Source of the DNA: Acidobacteriota bacterium
Lineage (GTDB): Bacteria > Acidobacteriota > Terriglobia > Terriglobales > Acidobacteriaceae
Direction of reading: 5' to 3'
DNA: 64,000 nt
NCBI GenBank assembly: GCA_013289685.1
Contig: JABCZL010000011.1
Coordinates: 186,001 to 250,000, forward strand
The stretch's first letter is position 1; every line of letters starts with the position of its first letter. The translations under genes were made by a program, and so were the position numbers. Below the pieces are notes generated by a model. That model saw only the letters and a list, made by a program, of their open reading frames with translations. It was not told where the DNA came from and did not search any database. This document shows positions 36,256 to 45,117 of this stretch, one piece after another.

Positions 36256-38706
36256 TCAGTTCCTCAGCGTCTTTCCCGTCTTCAGCGTGAACTGAATTCT
36301 TTCCTGGGTTTTCTTTTCGCCACACAGCGACTTGAACGCCTCGCGCTCCAGGTCGAGGATGTATTGCTCGCTCACCGGAGTGCCGGGAGTGACGTTGCCG
36401 CCGCAGAGGACTTCGGCGATTTTGCCACCTAACTTCACTTCGTAATCGGTGATGAAGTCGCCCTGGCGCATGAGGTGGACGCCCAACTTCAGCGCGGCCA
36501 GAAGGTTTTCGCCGGGGGCGGGGATGTCGGTGCGCGGCACGGGCGGTTCGTATCCGGCGTGGACGAGTTCGAGGGCGCGGGCTTTGGCGTCGGAGAGCAC
36601 GCGCTCGCGGTTCATGGTGATGCGATCGCTGTCGGAGATGAATCCCAGGCCGCGGGCTTCGTGCGCCGAGGTGGCGACCTTGGCGGTGGCGATGGTTTCG
36701 AAAGCTCTCTTCATGGCCTCCATCATTTCGACAGAGCCGGCAAGCGCTTCGCCGGAGACTTTGCCGCGCGACGCGGCCGCGCTGTCGACGGCGCGCTGGA
36801 GCATCTCTTTGCAGCCTCCGCCGCCGGGCAGCAGGCCGACGCCGACTTCGACCAGCCCCGCATAAAGCTCGGCGTGGGGCTGGCGCGCGGCTGAGTGCAG
36901 AGAAATTTCGGTGCCGCCACCCAAGCAAAGGCCGAACGGCGCGGCCACCACGGGTTTTGGGGAGAACTTGATGGCCTGCGTCATCCCCTGGAACTGGCGG
37001 ATGGCGAGGTCGACGTCGTCCCACTCTTCCTCCTGCACGCTCATGAGCAGCAGCATGAGGTTTGCGCCCACGGAAAAATTAGTGGCGTCGTTGGTGATGA
37101 CGAAGGCGTCGAAGGCATCGCCCGGGCCGCCGGGCTTGAGCGACTGCGTAATCAGGCCGATGATGTCGCTGCCCAGCGAGTTCATCTTGCTGTGAAACTC
37201 GATGCAGGCTACGCCTCCGCCCAGATCGATGAGCGAGGCTCCGGAATTTTTCTTGATCACGCCGTTGGATTTCTTGGCCACCGTGGTCGACCACACGCCG
37301 ACGGGAACTTGAACGGCTTCCCAGCTTTCGGTTCCCAGTTCCCAGTACTTGCGTCCGGAGGGCGATTGCGGGTCATCGACGTACCAGGATGTTTGTCCGG
37401 AGGCCAGCAGTCGCTCGACGTTGGGCGCGACCGGCTTGCCTTCTTTTTTCATGCGCGCGACGGTGGCCTCGACGCCGGCGGCGTCCCATAGTTCGAAGGG
37501 GCCGAGTTCCCAATTGAAGCCGAGGCGCATGGCGCGGTCGATTTCGACGACGGAGTTCGAGATCTCAGGAACGCGATTGGCGGAGTAAGTCCAGAGGTCG
37601 GTGAGAGCGGCCCAGAGAAAAGAGCCGGCTTTGTCGGCTTTCTGCGGGCTGCCTGCGAGACCCAGCAGGGTGCGGAGGCGTGTTCCTGTGTCGTCGATAT
37701 TCTTCGCCATATCGAGCGCGGGGAATTTCGGCTTCTGGCGGGGATGGTATTCCAGCGTCTTCCAGTCGAGGGCGAGTCGCTCGGCTTCCTGGTTAGGTTC
37801 GGCGGACAGGAGTGTCCGCCCTACACTTTTTTTGTAGAAGCCGCCTTTGGTTTTGTCGCCCAGCCATTTGCGTTCCAGCATCTTGGTGAAGAAATCGGGC
37901 AGGCGCAGATCGCTGCGTTCATCCTTGACGTTCGAGGTCATGTTGCCGACCACGTGTCCGAGAATGTCGAGCCCAACCAGATCGATGGTGCGGAAGGTAG
38001 CCGAGCGCGGCCAGCCTACGGCTTGTCCGGTGAGCGCGTCGACTTCTTCGATGGTGAGATCCATTTCCTGCATCAGCCGCATAACGTTCAGCACCGAGAA
38101 CGTGCCGATGCGATTGCCGATGAAGTTGGGCGTGTCTTTGGCGATGACGACGCCTTTGCCCAGACGCACGTCGCAGAAGTGTGCTACGGCATCGATCAGG
38201 GCGCGGTCGGCCTCGGGCGCGGGAATGAGTTCGAGCAGGCGCATGTAGCGCGGCGGATTAAAAAAGTGCGTGCCGAACCACGAGCTGCGGAAGTCGTCGG
38301 AGAATCCTTCGGCGATCTTGCCGACGGGCAGGCCGCTGGTGTTGGTGGTGACAATGGTCCCAGGCTTGCGGACGGCTTCCACCTTTCTCAACAGAGCTCG
38401 TTTGAGGTCGAGATTCTCGACCACGGCTTCGATGATCCAATCGACGTCGGCGAGTTTCTTCAGGTCGTCCTCGAAATTGCCGACGGTGACGAGACGGGCG
38501 AGCGATGGTTCCATGAATGCGGCGGGCTTGGATTTCTTGGCGGCGTCGAGGCCGGCGGCGGCAATTTTGTTACGCGCGGGGCCGTCGGCGTCGGGCGGAA
38601 CAATGTCCAGAAGATAACTCGGAACGCCGGCATTGGCAAAATGCGCGGCGATGCGGGCGCCCATGGTTCCGGCGCCGAGGATGGCGACTTTATTGATGCG
38701 CTTCAT
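36256..38706 (-). CDS. 3-hydroxyacyl-CoA dehydrogenase / enoyl-CoA hydratase fusion
   Basis: 816 residues from ATG 38706; the open frame extends upstream through a repeat but GAGG precedes this ATG. The N-terminal NAD domain starts VAILGAGTMGARIAAHFANAG, followed by WIIEAVVENLDLKRALL, FGTHFFNPPRYMRLLEL and the C-terminal HAD fold. A crotonase domain follows (about 515-700) with CLGGGTEISLHSAARQ and VGVGLLPGGGGCKEM. Domain order (dehydrogenase first) is that of the bacterial FadB/FadN-like type. The peptide SVGRTLLSAEPNQ (about 297) is a repeat-derived insertion. With the thiolase it completes a beta-oxidation turn. Confidence 0.95.
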   Translation of the reverse strand: MKRINKVAILGAGTMGARIAAHFANAGVPSYLLDIVPPDADGPARNKIAAAGLDAAKKSKPAAFMEPSLARLVTVGNFEDDLKKLADVDWIIEAVVENLDLKRALLRKVEAVRKPGTIVTTNTSGLPVGKIAEGFSDDFRSSWFGTHFFNPPRYMRLLELIPAPEADRALIDAVAHFCDVRLGKGVVIAKDTPNFIGNRIGTFSVLNVMRLMQEMDLTIEEVDALTGQAVGWPRSATFRTIDLVGLDILGHVVGNMTSNVKDERSDLRLPDFFTKMLERKWLGDKTKGGFYKKSVGRTLLSAEPNQEAERLALDWKTLEYHPRQKPKFPALDMAKNIDDTGTRLRTLLGLAGSPQKADKAGSFLWAALTDLWTYSANRVPEISNSVVEIDRAMRLGFNWELGPFELWDAAGVEATVARMKKEGKPVAPNVERLLASGQTSWYVDDPQSPSGRKYWELGTESWEAVQVPVGVWSTTVAKKSNGVIKKNSGASLIDLGGGVACIEFHSKMNSLGSDIIGLITQSLKPGGPGDAFDAFVITNDATNFSVGANLMLLLMSVQEEEWDDVDLAIRQFQGMTQAIKFSPKPVVAAPFGLCLGGGTEISLHSAARQPHAELYAGLVEVGVGLLPGGGGCKEMLQRAVDSAAASRGKVSGEALAGSVEMMEAMKRAFETIATAKVATSAHEARGLGFISDSDRITMNRERVLSDAKARALELVHAGYEPPVPRTDIPAPGENLLAALKLGVHLMRQGDFITDYEVKLGGKIAEVLCGGNVTPGTPVSEQYILDLEREAFKSLCGEKKTQERIQFTLKTGKTLRN
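37801..37820. repeat. family C hairpin inside the fadB-like gene
   Basis: GGCGGACA-GGAG-TGTCCGCC; on the coding strand it encodes GRTLLSA within KSVGRTLLSAEP, just after the conserved GGFYKK. Confidence 0.8.
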
Positions 38707-38954
38707 ATCAGGCCTCGGTATAAAAATCTTCACCACCCTTCGACTGCGCTCAGGGCAGGCTACGGACAGAGGGTACACAGAGGATTTCGAATTGACTTGT
38801 GAACTGGTTATGGTAATCGCTTCGGGGACAATTTATCTAGGGCCGCGGTCACAGGGATTCAAGGGTTTATTCGCAGAGATCGTCGCACTCGGCGCGAGAT
38901 CGCTCCCTTCGCTTGAAAAACGGCTACGGTCGAGATGACGCCCATGGGCGGCGG
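38707..38954. other. gap with a single repeat arm
   Basis: No gene. CACCCTTCGACTGCGCTCAG (38736 onward) is an arm of a widely dispersed repeat also seen near 63810 and 1863. Confidence 0.5.
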
Positions 38955-39464
38955 TTACAGCTCCGGGTGGGCTTTCACGTACTCCAGCGCCTGGCGCGCC
39001 ATCTGTTTTTCGCCACCGTAGGCCAGCAACTTGGGCGCGTCTTCCAGGCGAATCCACCGGGCGCGGGCAACTTCGACCCGCATGGCGTCGGAGACATCGT
39101 CGATGCGTCCCGATTCATAGCACAGCAGGTAGAAGCTGACGATCTTGAATACGCGTTCGCCGTCGCCCCAGGAGCGCACGTACACATACTTGCTGTCGCC
39201 CAGTTTCTTGATGGGAACGGCGGTGATTCCGGTTTCTTCGCGAACTTCGCGCAGGGCCGCTTCAAGGGGCTTCTCGCCGGGGTCGACCAGTCCTTTGGGC
39301 AGACACAGCACGGGCTTCGGCGTTGCCTTTGGTGTCGAGCGGCTGACGCGTTTGGTGGCGCTGGAGGCCGGCGGCGAAGCGGAGGGCAGTTCAATGGCGG
39401 CCATCCACCAGCTGCCGTCGTTGTTTTGGAGGACCACCCCGCCGGCTGAAATCTCGCGCACCAT
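38955..39464 (-). CDS. Nudix hydrolase
   Basis: 169 residues from ATG 39464; an extension to 39551 would translate the palindromic region and looks non-coding. The Nudix box is intact: GLVDPGEKPLEAALREVREETGI, read as G-x5-E-x7-REVxEExGI. A loop rich in Ser/Pro/Lys (about 25-50) precedes it. It hydrolyses a nucleoside diphosphate linked to some moiety; substrate unknown. The gene is divergent from the patatin gene, and two palindromes lie between. Confidence 0.92.
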   Translation of the reverse strand: MVREISAGGVVLQNNDGSWWMAAIELPSASPPASSATKRVSRSTPKATPKPVLCLPKGLVDPGEKPLEAALREVREETGITAVPIKKLGDSKYVYVRSWGDGERVFKIVSFYLLCYESGRIDDVSDAMRVEVARARWIRLEDAPKLLAYGGEKQMARQALEYVKAHPEL

Positions 39465-39515
39465 AATTCCGCAACTTAGCAGGAATACAGGGGTTTCGTC
39501 ACGTCCCGCTGAGGT

Positions 39516-39534
39516 CACAGTAACTGTTACTGTG
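39516..39534. promoter_or_regulatory. perfect operator-like palindrome
   Basis: CACAGTAAC-T-GTTACTGTG: two 9-bp arms around one base, in the divergent Nudix/patatin gap. Form and place fit a dimeric repressor site; the regulator is not known. Confidence 0.55.
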
Positions 39535-39535
39535 C

Positions 39536-39553
39536 CGTTGGGTTTACCCAACG
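39536..39553. repeat. hairpin CGTTGGG-TTTA-CCCAACG
   Basis: A 7-bp perfect stem with 4-nt loop, one base after the palindrome at 39516-39534; no T-run. Confidence 0.6.
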
Positions 39554-39656
39554 TAATGTTAGTAGCACCCTTGTGCTCTTACAGCCATCTATACAGTTGT
39601 GGCATCTTAAATGCTAGATGGGTTAAGGTACTTCCGGCCGCTGGCGGGCCGGAGAC

Positions 39657-40616
39657 GTGGGGTTGGCCGTGAAGAGTCTGGGGAAGATTATTCGATCGGT
39701 CCAGGCGTTTGGGCGGGAGCTCTCCCGCAAGACCGCGCCTGCTCTGTCCCCCCGGGTTCCAGCCATCGGCGTGGCGCTGGGCGGAGGATTCGCCCGCGGC
39801 ATCGCGCACATCGGAGTTCTTAGAGTCCTCGAGCAAGAAGGCATTCCTATCCGCGCGGTTACCGGGACGAGTGTGGGCGCGCTGATTGGGGCCTGCTACT
39901 GCAGCGGCCTATCGCTCGCGGAAATGCAGGATGTGGCGCACAACACACGCTTCACCACCTTCGCGCGCTGGACGCTCTCGCGCTACGGCTTCGCGTCGAA
40001 CGACCGCATGGTCGCGTTCCTGACGCGCACTTTGAAGTGCAAGACGTTCGAAGAGATGCGCATTCCGCTGGGCGTGACCGCGACCGACTTCAATACTGGC
40101 GAAGGCGTGGTGTTTCATTCCGGTTCGATCATCGATCCGGTGCGCGCCAGTTGCGCTTATCCGGGAATGTTCCTGCCAGTGGAGATTCGCGGACGCTACC
40201 TGATCGACGGCATGCTCTCGCATCCGGTGCCCACGCGGCCGTTGCGTGAAATGGGCGCCGATCGCGTGCTGGCTGTGCATTTGAAAGGCACGTGGGCCAA
40301 TGGCGGGCCCCCGCGGCATTTGTTCGATGTGATCGGACAATCGTTCGCGATTGCGCAGGATGCGATGTCGAGCCTGTGGATGGAAGCCGCGGACCTGGTC
40401 ATTGAGCCCGACGTTGCCGGATTCGCCTACGACGACTTCAAACGCGCCGACGATTTGATTCACGCTGGCGAAGTCGCGATGCGGAAAGCACTGCCCGAGG
40501 TGCGCAAGTGGCTGGAGACGCCGGCGGACGAGCCGGTTGGTGCCACAGCGGTTGGTACGAAAGAAAGTCCGAACGGAAGCCCCGCGGCGCGCCCTGCGCC
40601 CATGCCGGCAGACTGA
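39657..40616 (+). CDS. patatin-like phospholipase
   Basis: 319 residues. The oxyanion motif is IGVALGGGFARGIAHIGVLRVLEQEGI, the catalytic Ser is in TGTSVGALIG and the Asp in YLIDGMLSHPVP; the order and spacing match bacterial patatins (RssA-like). A Pro/Ala-rich tail follows about residue 295. Start is uncertain between GTG 39657, TTG 39663 and GTG 39669; GGAG at 39651-39654 favours TTG 39663. It would cleave acyl chains from lipids at the membrane. It is divergent from the Nudix gene. Confidence 0.92.
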   Translation: MGLAVKSLGKIIRSVQAFGRELSRKTAPALSPRVPAIGVALGGGFARGIAHIGVLRVLEQEGIPIRAVTGTSVGALIGACYCSGLSLAEMQDVAHNTRFTTFARWTLSRYGFASNDRMVAFLTRTLKCKTFEEMRIPLGVTATDFNTGEGVVFHSGSIIDPVRASCAYPGMFLPVEIRGRYLIDGMLSHPVPTRPLREMGADRVLAVHLKGTWANGGPPRHLFDVIGQSFAIAQDAMSSLWMEAADLVIEPDVAGFAYDDFKRADDLIHAGEVAMRKALPEVRKWLETPADEPVGATAVGTKESPNGSPAARPAPMPAD

Positions 40617-40687
40617 AGAAAGCCACCTTCGCGGTACGCCTTAATATTGTCGGAGTTCGCCGGAAATACGCGGCATAAGTATGCACT

Positions 40688-40763
40688 GTCATCCTGAGTG
40701 AAGCGAAGGATCTATGCGGTCGCGCCGTCGACTGCATAGGTCCTTCGCTTCGCTCAGGATGAC
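40688..40763. repeat. family A inverted repeat (GTCATCCTGAG...CTCAGGATGAC)
   Basis: Arms of 30 nt at 40688-40717 and 40734-40763, with only a few mismatches, around a 16-nt loop. Single arms occur near 10037 and 10600, and diverged forms at 13075 and inside rsmH. Confidence 0.85.
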
Positions 40764-40842
40764 AAAGTAGATCTTCTCCTCCACCATCTCTAAACCTCGC
40801 AAGTTTTTCCACCTGCACCGTTCTTCCTGGGCGAGGGGAGCT

Positions 40843-42768
40843 ATGAAACGACTTCTGGTAGCCGCGATCAACACAGCGATCATCATTTCTGGCCTGGCGG
40901 GTTGCGCCGTGAGTTCTGGCAAAGTGTCGCCCCAACCTGCGAGTCATCCGGCGTCCGCATCGGCGCCGAAGAAGACCATGCGGGCTTTCCGTTCGGAGCA
41001 GGAACTTGCCAGTTACCTCCGGGAAATTGCCGAGAAGCAAAAGGTGGAGCGCCGTGCCATGTATGACACTTACGGCGGTCCTGTGGCAGCGAAGTCCGCG
41101 GCTCCTGCAGTTCCGAGCGCGGGCGCTGACAAAGAAGAGTCGATCACCAACGTGCAACACGCCGGTGTCGACGAAGGCGGCATCGTCAAGCTGCACGGCA
41201 ACCACCTGGCGGTGTTACGCCGCGGACGCCTGTTCACGGTTGCCATTGGCGGCGGCGCTCTCACCCCGATCTCCACTGTGGATGCATTTGGCCCCGACAT
41301 CGATCCGCGCGGGACTTGGTATGACGAAATGCTGGTCTCGTCGGACACGATCGCGGTCATTGGCTACAGCTATGAACGCGGCGGCACCGAGGTTGGTTTG
41401 TTCGGGATCGATCCGGCTGGAAAGCTAAGCTACCGGTCGACCTATCACCTGCGCTCCAACGATTACTATTCGTCACGCAACTACGCCAGCCGGCTGATCG
41501 GCAGTAAGCTCATTTTCTATTCGCCACTCTATGTGTATCCCGGTAGTGAAGATCCCTTCCAGAGTTTTCCCGCCGTCCGCAAGTGGCACAAGGGCGCGAC
41601 GGCGCAAGAGTTTCGCCGCATTGTTTCGGCGACTCAGGTGTACAAGCCGGAGCATCCGCTCGATTCCGAATATGGCGTGGCGTTGCACACGGTCACGATC
41701 TGCGATCTCGCCAAGGGCGACTTCGATTGCAAGGCGACGTCGGTGGTGGGGCCCGCGGGGCGCGTGTTCTACGTTTCACCGGAATCGGTTTACATCTGGC
41801 TCACGGATTGGGAGCGCCAGGGCGACAAGATGGCCACGCGGTCGCAGCTCTATCGCATGCCCCTCGACGGCTCGGCTCCCAGCGCTCTCGAAGTTTTCGG
41901 CAGCCCGGTGGATCAGTTTTCTTTCCTTGAAAGTGACGACGCCCACCTCAACGTGCTGGTTCGTTCCCAGACTGCCGGAGATGGCATGTGGGGCGCGGAA
42001 CACGCTGCGGGCGATGTGGCGCTGATGCGCGTTCCGCTGGCGAGTTTCTCGGACGGCAGCGATCCAGTTCCGCTTTCCAGCTATCGCAAGCTTCCTGCTC
42101 CCCGGGGCTACACGTTTCAAAACCGATTCGTGGGAGACTATCTGCTTTACGGTTCGGGCAGTGGATGGGGTTATCCGCAGAAAGCAGACAAGTCGCGCCT
42201 CTACGCCGTGCGCTGGGCCAACGGCGATTTGTTTCCGCTAACACTCAACCACGGAACGGATCGCATCGAGCAAATGGGTTCGGACGCGGTCGTCGTGGGC
42301 ACTGATGGGGCAGACTTGCACTTCACAGCCGTGCGCCTCGGCAACCTGCCGGCGACTGCCGATGAGTACATTCGCAAAGGGGCGTCGCAGGGCGAGTTGC
42401 GCAGCCATGGCTTTTTCTACAAGGCCGACGCGCGCGACTCGGGAATGCTGGGCTTGCCGATCAGCATGCCGGCCCGTCCGGGCTATCGCCATCTGTTCGA
42501 GACTTCGGCGGCGATTCTGTTTCTGCGCAATGATTCCTTGCATTTTCAGGAAGTGGGCGAACTCGAAGCGCAGCCCGACCGCGCCAAAGATGATTCCTGT
42601 CGCGCCTCCTGCGTTGACTGGTACGGCAACGCTCAGCCGCTGTTTGTGCATGGCCGCGTTTTCGCATTGCTGGGTTACGAACTGGTCGAAGGAGCGGTCG
42701 ACAACGGACGTATCTGGGAAATGCGACGTGTGAATTATTCGCCCCAGAGCCTCACGGCGCTGCGCTGA
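40843..42768 (+). CDS. beta-propeller domain lipoprotein
   Basis: 641 residues. The lipobox LAGCAVS (Cys about 22) marks a lipoprotein. After a Ser/Ala/Pro linker and an amphipathic helix comes the family signature ITNVQHAGVDEGGIVKLHGNHLAVLRRGRLFTV, in which TNVQxAGVDExDIVK is typical of the C-terminal beta-propeller family (PF09826 type). The propeller runs to the end. Such proteins are surface or periplasmic with unknown function. GAGGGGAG lies just before the ATG. Confidence 0.88.
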   Translation: MKRLLVAAINTAIIISGLAGCAVSSGKVSPQPASHPASASAPKKTMRAFRSEQELASYLREIAEKQKVERRAMYDTYGGPVAAKSAAPAVPSAGADKEESITNVQHAGVDEGGIVKLHGNHLAVLRRGRLFTVAIGGGALTPISTVDAFGPDIDPRGTWYDEMLVSSDTIAVIGYSYERGGTEVGLFGIDPAGKLSYRSTYHLRSNDYYSSRNYASRLIGSKLIFYSPLYVYPGSEDPFQSFPAVRKWHKGATAQEFRRIVSATQVYKPEHPLDSEYGVALHTVTICDLAKGDFDCKATSVVGPAGRVFYVSPESVYIWLTDWERQGDKMATRSQLYRMPLDGSAPSALEVFGSPVDQFSFLESDDAHLNVLVRSQTAGDGMWGAEHAAGDVALMRVPLASFSDGSDPVPLSSYRKLPAPRGYTFQNRFVGDYLLYGSGSGWGYPQKADKSRLYAVRWANGDLFPLTLNHGTDRIEQMGSDAVVVGTDGADLHFTAVRLGNLPATADEYIRKGASQGELRSHGFFYKADARDSGMLGLPISMPARPGYRHLFETSAAILFLRNDSLHFQEVGELEAQPDRAKDDSCRASCVDWYGNAQPLFVHGRVFALLGYELVEGAVDNGRIWEMRRVNYSPQSLTALR

Positions 42769-42890
42769 AGGGCGGGACTCTGGTTGGTGCTGGGCACTGA
42801 CACGGCAGTCGCTGCTTGAAATTGGCGATTTTTCAACGACAACGTTTTAGAGTCGACAATTAAGTATAGGCAAAGTCTTATCCTGCGGAC

Positions 42891-43640
42891 TCATTTCGAG
42901 CCGAGCTCGCCATCGTACTGTCGGATAACCGCGTAGCACTCGCAGGCGAAGGCTTCAAGTTTCTTGCGGTTCACGATTTTTACTGCTCCACGGGTGTACT
43001 CGATGAGCCCGTTCTTCTGCAAAACACCAGCTGCCAAGCTCACGCTAGGCCGATCTGTACCTAGCATGGTTGCGAGAAAATCGTGCGTAATGGGCAGCGC
43101 CCCTGAATCCACTCTGTCCTGAGTCATCAGCAACCAGCGCGCAAGGCGCTGCTTAATCTCGTGCAGCCGATTGCACGCCGCTGTCTGGGCAACCTGCATA
43201 CCCCGAATTGTGGCATAGCGGTTCAGCATCATTCGCAGGTGTGGAGTGGATTCCAACGTATCTTGCAAAGCTCCAACTTTTATCCGAAATCCGTCCCCCG
43301 TGATTTGTACCACCGCCCGCAGCGGGCCCCGGCTCAGGCCAACAGCCGCTGGTGTCCCGGTAAAGCCCTCATTGCCAACTACGCCAGCTTCGGCGGTTCT
43401 TCCATCCATCATTACGACTACAAGAGAAATCAGACCCCGATTCGGGAAATACGCAAACTCCAGCCTTACACCTGTCTCGTGAAGGACTAGATGGTTTGGC
43501 AAGCGAACGTATTCAAGGTGTGGGCGGAGGGAGGTGTACTCGCTATCGGAGATTGATAGAAGTATTTTGTTGCCGACCGGCTTTCCTGCGGCATTTGTCC
43601 GCTCGCCAGACTGCACGACTTGGAGTTCCTTGCGCGTCAC
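42891..43640 (-). CDS. Crp/Fnr-family transcriptional regulator
   Basis: 249 residues; the start is uncertain (GTG 43640, GGGAGG is about 20 bases away). The N-terminal half is a diverged cyclic-nucleotide-binding fold (LPNHLVLHETGVRLEFAYFPNRGLISLVVVM, shown in part) without the Arg-Ser phosphate cassette, so cAMP binding is doubtful. The C-terminal winged helix has ITHDFLATMLGTDRPSVSLAAGVLQKNGLIEY. It is divergent from a second regulator of the same family; half-sites between them hint at mutual or self control. Confidence 0.9.
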   Translation of the reverse strand: MTRKELQVVQSGERTNAAGKPVGNKILLSISDSEYTSLRPHLEYVRLPNHLVLHETGVRLEFAYFPNRGLISLVVVMMDGRTAEAGVVGNEGFTGTPAAVGLSRGPLRAVVQITGDGFRIKVGALQDTLESTPHLRMMLNRYATIRGMQVAQTAACNRLHEIKQRLARWLLMTQDRVDSGALPITHDFLATMLGTDRPSVSLAAGVLQKNGLIEYTRGAVKIVNRKKLEAFACECYAVIRQYDGELGSK

Positions 43641-43895
43641 GAGCGAGAACCGAAAAACCTCCCAGACGCCGGGATGATGAACCTATCCGTCGTGGTCTAT
43701 GAAACAGAACTTTGCTTATTCGCAGTACGCGGAGGATTGTACAGAGTACAGACACGACGCTTCTGTAGGGTATCTGACATTGGTCTTATCGCAAGCATCC
43801 CGGCGCACGAAACGTGACCAGCGCTTAAGGGATTCGCTGGATTGTGAGGAAGGCCGCGAAATTGGGCGGTGCGGACGAACAAAAAATTGCGCATG

Positions 43896-43932
43896 TGTGA
43901 TGCCCAACAGACCATCACAGTTGGCATGTGAT
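43896..43932. promoter_or_regulatory. Crp/Fnr-like half-sites between two regulators
   Basis: TGTGAT at 43896-43901 and 43927-43932, and ATCACA at 43914-43919. The last two form an inverted pair with a 7-nt spacer. All lie 25-60 bp before the second regulator's start. Confidence 0.45.
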
Positions 43933-43956
43933 ATGAGTCCAACGGGGCAAGACTAA

Positions 43957-44628
43957 ATGGGTCCGTGTGCGGCGGCCAAGAAGCTCAGCGAATTCGATCC
44001 CAAGACATTCCTTTCGACCATTAACGGCGGCAGGAAGATCACAGCGTTTCCCAAAAAGCAAATGATCTTTGTTCAGGGCGACTCGTCCGATGCTGTTTTC
44101 TATGTACAGAGAGGAAAGGTAAAGCTCACTGTTGTGTCTAAGCCGGGGAAGGAAGCCACAATCGGCATTCTGAACGAGGGCGATTTCTTCGGAGAAGGTT
44201 GCCTTACTGGGCAGCTTCTTCGCCTCTGCTCCGCAACCGCAATGACCGATTGCTCTGTGATGAGAATCGACAAGAAGTCCATGGTGGAGGTGCTGCGCCG
44301 TGAATCCACGTTTTCCGAAATGTTCGTGGCGTACTTGCTGGCACGGAACATCCGGTACGAAGAGGATCTGGTTGACCAGCTTTTCAATTCTAGTGAAAAG
44401 AGACTAGCTCGGATTCTGCTGTTGCTGGCTCACTTCGGCAAAGACGGAATGCACGAGACTCCAATCCCCAATGTCAGTCAGGAAACCCTCGCAGAGATGA
44501 TAGGCACGACTCGCTCGCGGGTCAGCTTTTTCATGAACAGGTTTAGGAAATTGGGGTTCATTGACTATCACGCTGGCGATGCTTTGCAGGTTCATAGCTC
44601 ACTTCTCAACATTGTTCTCCACGACTAG
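43957..44628 (+). CDS. Crp/Fnr-family transcriptional regulator
   Basis: 223 residues. The sensor fold has FPKKQMIFVQGDSSDAVFYVQRGKVKLTVV and GDFFGEGCLTGQ, where the E-x-x-L position fits the binding loop but the Arg-Ser pair for cAMP is absent. A dimerisation helix follows, then the winged helix VSQETLAEMIGTTRSRVSFFMNRFRKLGFI. No four-Cys N-terminal cluster, so it is not a classical Fnr. Its target genes are unknown; it may act with its divergent partner. Confidence 0.92.
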   Translation: MGPCAAAKKLSEFDPKTFLSTINGGRKITAFPKKQMIFVQGDSSDAVFYVQRGKVKLTVVSKPGKEATIGILNEGDFFGEGCLTGQLLRLCSATAMTDCSVMRIDKKSMVEVLRRESTFSEMFVAYLLARNIRYEEDLVDQLFNSSEKRLARILLLLAHFGKDGMHETPIPNVSQETLAEMIGTTRSRVSFFMNRFRKLGFIDYHAGDALQVHSSLLNIVLHD

Positions 44629-44692
44629 AACTTGATTCCGAGGGCGCTGCTGTGCTGTCGCGCAACGCGAAATGTGAAATGTGAACTCATCC

Positions 44693-44893
44693 ATGACCGC
44701 TCTTGAGGAGCCCCGCGACCCGAGGATGCGAGTGATTCGCTGCCCCTATTGCGTCGAGGGCGGCAATTTCAAGGTAATGATCCGCCAGGGTGGTGCGGAG
44801 ACTTGGTATATGTGCGCTCGATGCGGACATCTGACCTGGCCGACGAATCCGTCCTTTACGTGCACTTGCGCCAAGTGCGTCGAGCTCACGTGA
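44693..44893 (+). CDS. small zinc-ribbon protein
   Basis: 66 residues. Cys pairs in RCPYCVEGG, MCARCGHLTWP and CTCAKC could bind one or two Zn2+. No clear ribosome site before ATG 44693; GTG 44681 is the alternative. It lies 64 bp after the regulator gene and may share its transcript. Function unknown. Confidence 0.6.
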   Translation: MTALEEPRDPRMRVIRCPYCVEGGNFKVMIRQGGAETWYMCARCGHLTWPTNPSFTCTCAKCVELT

Positions 44894-45117
44894 CCCCGAA
44901 CTTCCCGGCTAAATTTCCGACGGTGCGATTGCTGCTTGTGTCACGGTCGGCCCCACATGTAACCGGAGACGATTACGCTCAAACCCCGTCAATGCGCGCG
45001 CAATCGCGATTGCTCAAAGGTACCTTGTGGCTGATCAGTCGGCAAAGACTAAAAGACTAGATGTGTCCGCCCTTTCGCCTTCTTCTGCATGTTCCTGAAT
45101 CACGGTTGGCACAGAAA
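44894..45117. other. gap without recognised features
   Basis: No gene or strong repeat was seen between the zinc-ribbon gene and the Spherulin-4-like gene. Confidence 0.4.
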
